A stretch of 5,463 nt of DNA from contig JALOPA010000192.1 in the NCBI GenBank assembly GCA_025454125.1, positions 1-5,463 on the forward strand, written 5' to 3'. Positions 5,218 to 5,463 of this stretch are shown one piece after another (the first letter of the stretch is position 1; each line of letters opens with the position of its first letter). A program made the translations under genes and the position numbers. The notes under the pieces were generated by a model. It did no database searches and was not told where the DNA came from. It saw nothing but the letters and a program-made list of their open reading frames with translations. This DNA is from Thermodesulfobacteriota bacterium. Its GTDB lineage: Bacteria; Desulfobacterota; DSM-4660; Desulfatiglandales; HGW-15.

Positions 5218-5463
5218 GGAAACGGTTCAGACCCTCGATCGTCTTTTGTTTGAGAAAGCCGGGCGATATGCCGACCTGGTCGAGTGTTTCAAGAAGGAGC
5301 GGGCGTGCCTGGCCAGCCTGGAGATCGAATCCCTTTGGACGGTGTCTGAGGAGAAGAAGAGGCTCTGTGGCGAGATCGAGGCCCTGCGATCGAAAATCGC
5401 GCTGGCCGGGTCTTCCGGCGAGGGGGCAACGGTTTACGACCCCCAGCGGATTCTCGACGCCCT
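5210..5463 (+). CDS. flgN: FlgN-like flagellar export chaperone (3' end outside window)
   Basis: Eighty-four codons are visible before the window ends. The chain is mostly a charged, leucine-rich helix: 'LDRLLFEKAGRYADLVECFK' at 9-28, 'ERACLASLEIESLWTVSEEK' at 30-49, 'KRLCGEIEALRSKI' at 50-63. This resembles the FlgN helical hairpin ('ll..e...y..L.....kE...L...d...L......K..l...i..Le'). FlgN is a cytoplasmic chaperone delivering the hook-filament junction proteins FlgK and FlgL to the export gate. A gene directly after flgJ is where flgN, or flgM-flgN, normally sits. The ATG at 5210 overlaps flgJ by 8 bases, with GGGGA at 5199-5203 placed 6 bases before it. An ATG at 5214 opens a different, arginine-rich frame and looks spurious. 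Sequence conservation in FlgN is low, so the call rests partly on context. Confidence 0.75.
   Translation, partial: MNEETVQTLDRLLFEKAGRYADLVECFKKERACLASLEIESLWTVSEEKKRLCGEIEALRSKIALAGSSGEGATVYDPQRILDA

Noticed and set aside
5214..5463. ATG at 5214 opening another frame
   Set aside because: The product is Arg/Trp/Pro-rich and unlike any flagellar protein, whereas the frame from 5210 gives a FlgN-like helical protein with a ribosome site.

Overview
The window is an ordinary, well-ordered flagellar rod-and-ring operon on the + strand, from a diderm (outer-membrane-bearing) bacterium. It encodes both the P-ring protein FlgI and the L-ring lipoprotein FlgH. The DNA is visibly GC-rich. The order flgF-flgG-flgA-flgH-flgI-flgJ-flgN, with flgA inside the cluster, a hydrolase-free FlgJ and a sigma-54-type promoter, suggests a Desulfobacterota (former Deltaproteobacteria) genome, perhaps a sulfate-reducing or syntrophic Syntrophobacter-like organism. 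That placement is inferred from gene order and protein style; no marker gene is present to prove it.

Region 1 (1-637) holds two genes of the export-switch type. The first is the 3' end of a protein resembling the C-terminal domain of the hook-length control protein FliK. The second overlaps it by one base and is a 92-residue stand-alone copy of the FlhB cytoplasmic C-terminal domain (FhlB/FlhX/YlqH type). Region 2 (638-785) is a 148-base gap with no gene. It carries a good sigma-54 promoter (732-747) just ahead of flgF.

Region 3 (786-5463) is a tight operon. It encodes FlgF (proximal rod), FlgG (distal rod), FlgA (periplasmic P-ring chaperone), FlgH (L-ring), FlgI (P-ring) and FlgJ (rod-binding/capping domain only), and it is cut by the window end inside an flgN-like export-chaperone gene. 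All junctions are short gaps (5 to 18 bases) or overlaps (8 and 17 bases), so one transcript is likely. The products would build the rod and its two bushing rings, and FlgN would then begin the hook-filament junction stage (FlgK/FlgL chaperoning).

I found no mobile element, CRISPR array, tRNA/rRNA, riboswitch or convincing terminator, and no undescribed system. The points most worth a second look are the coupled FliK-like/FhlB pair, the sigma-54 promoter, the absence of flgM between flgJ and flgN, and a mature FlgI with no cysteines and an enlarged linker.
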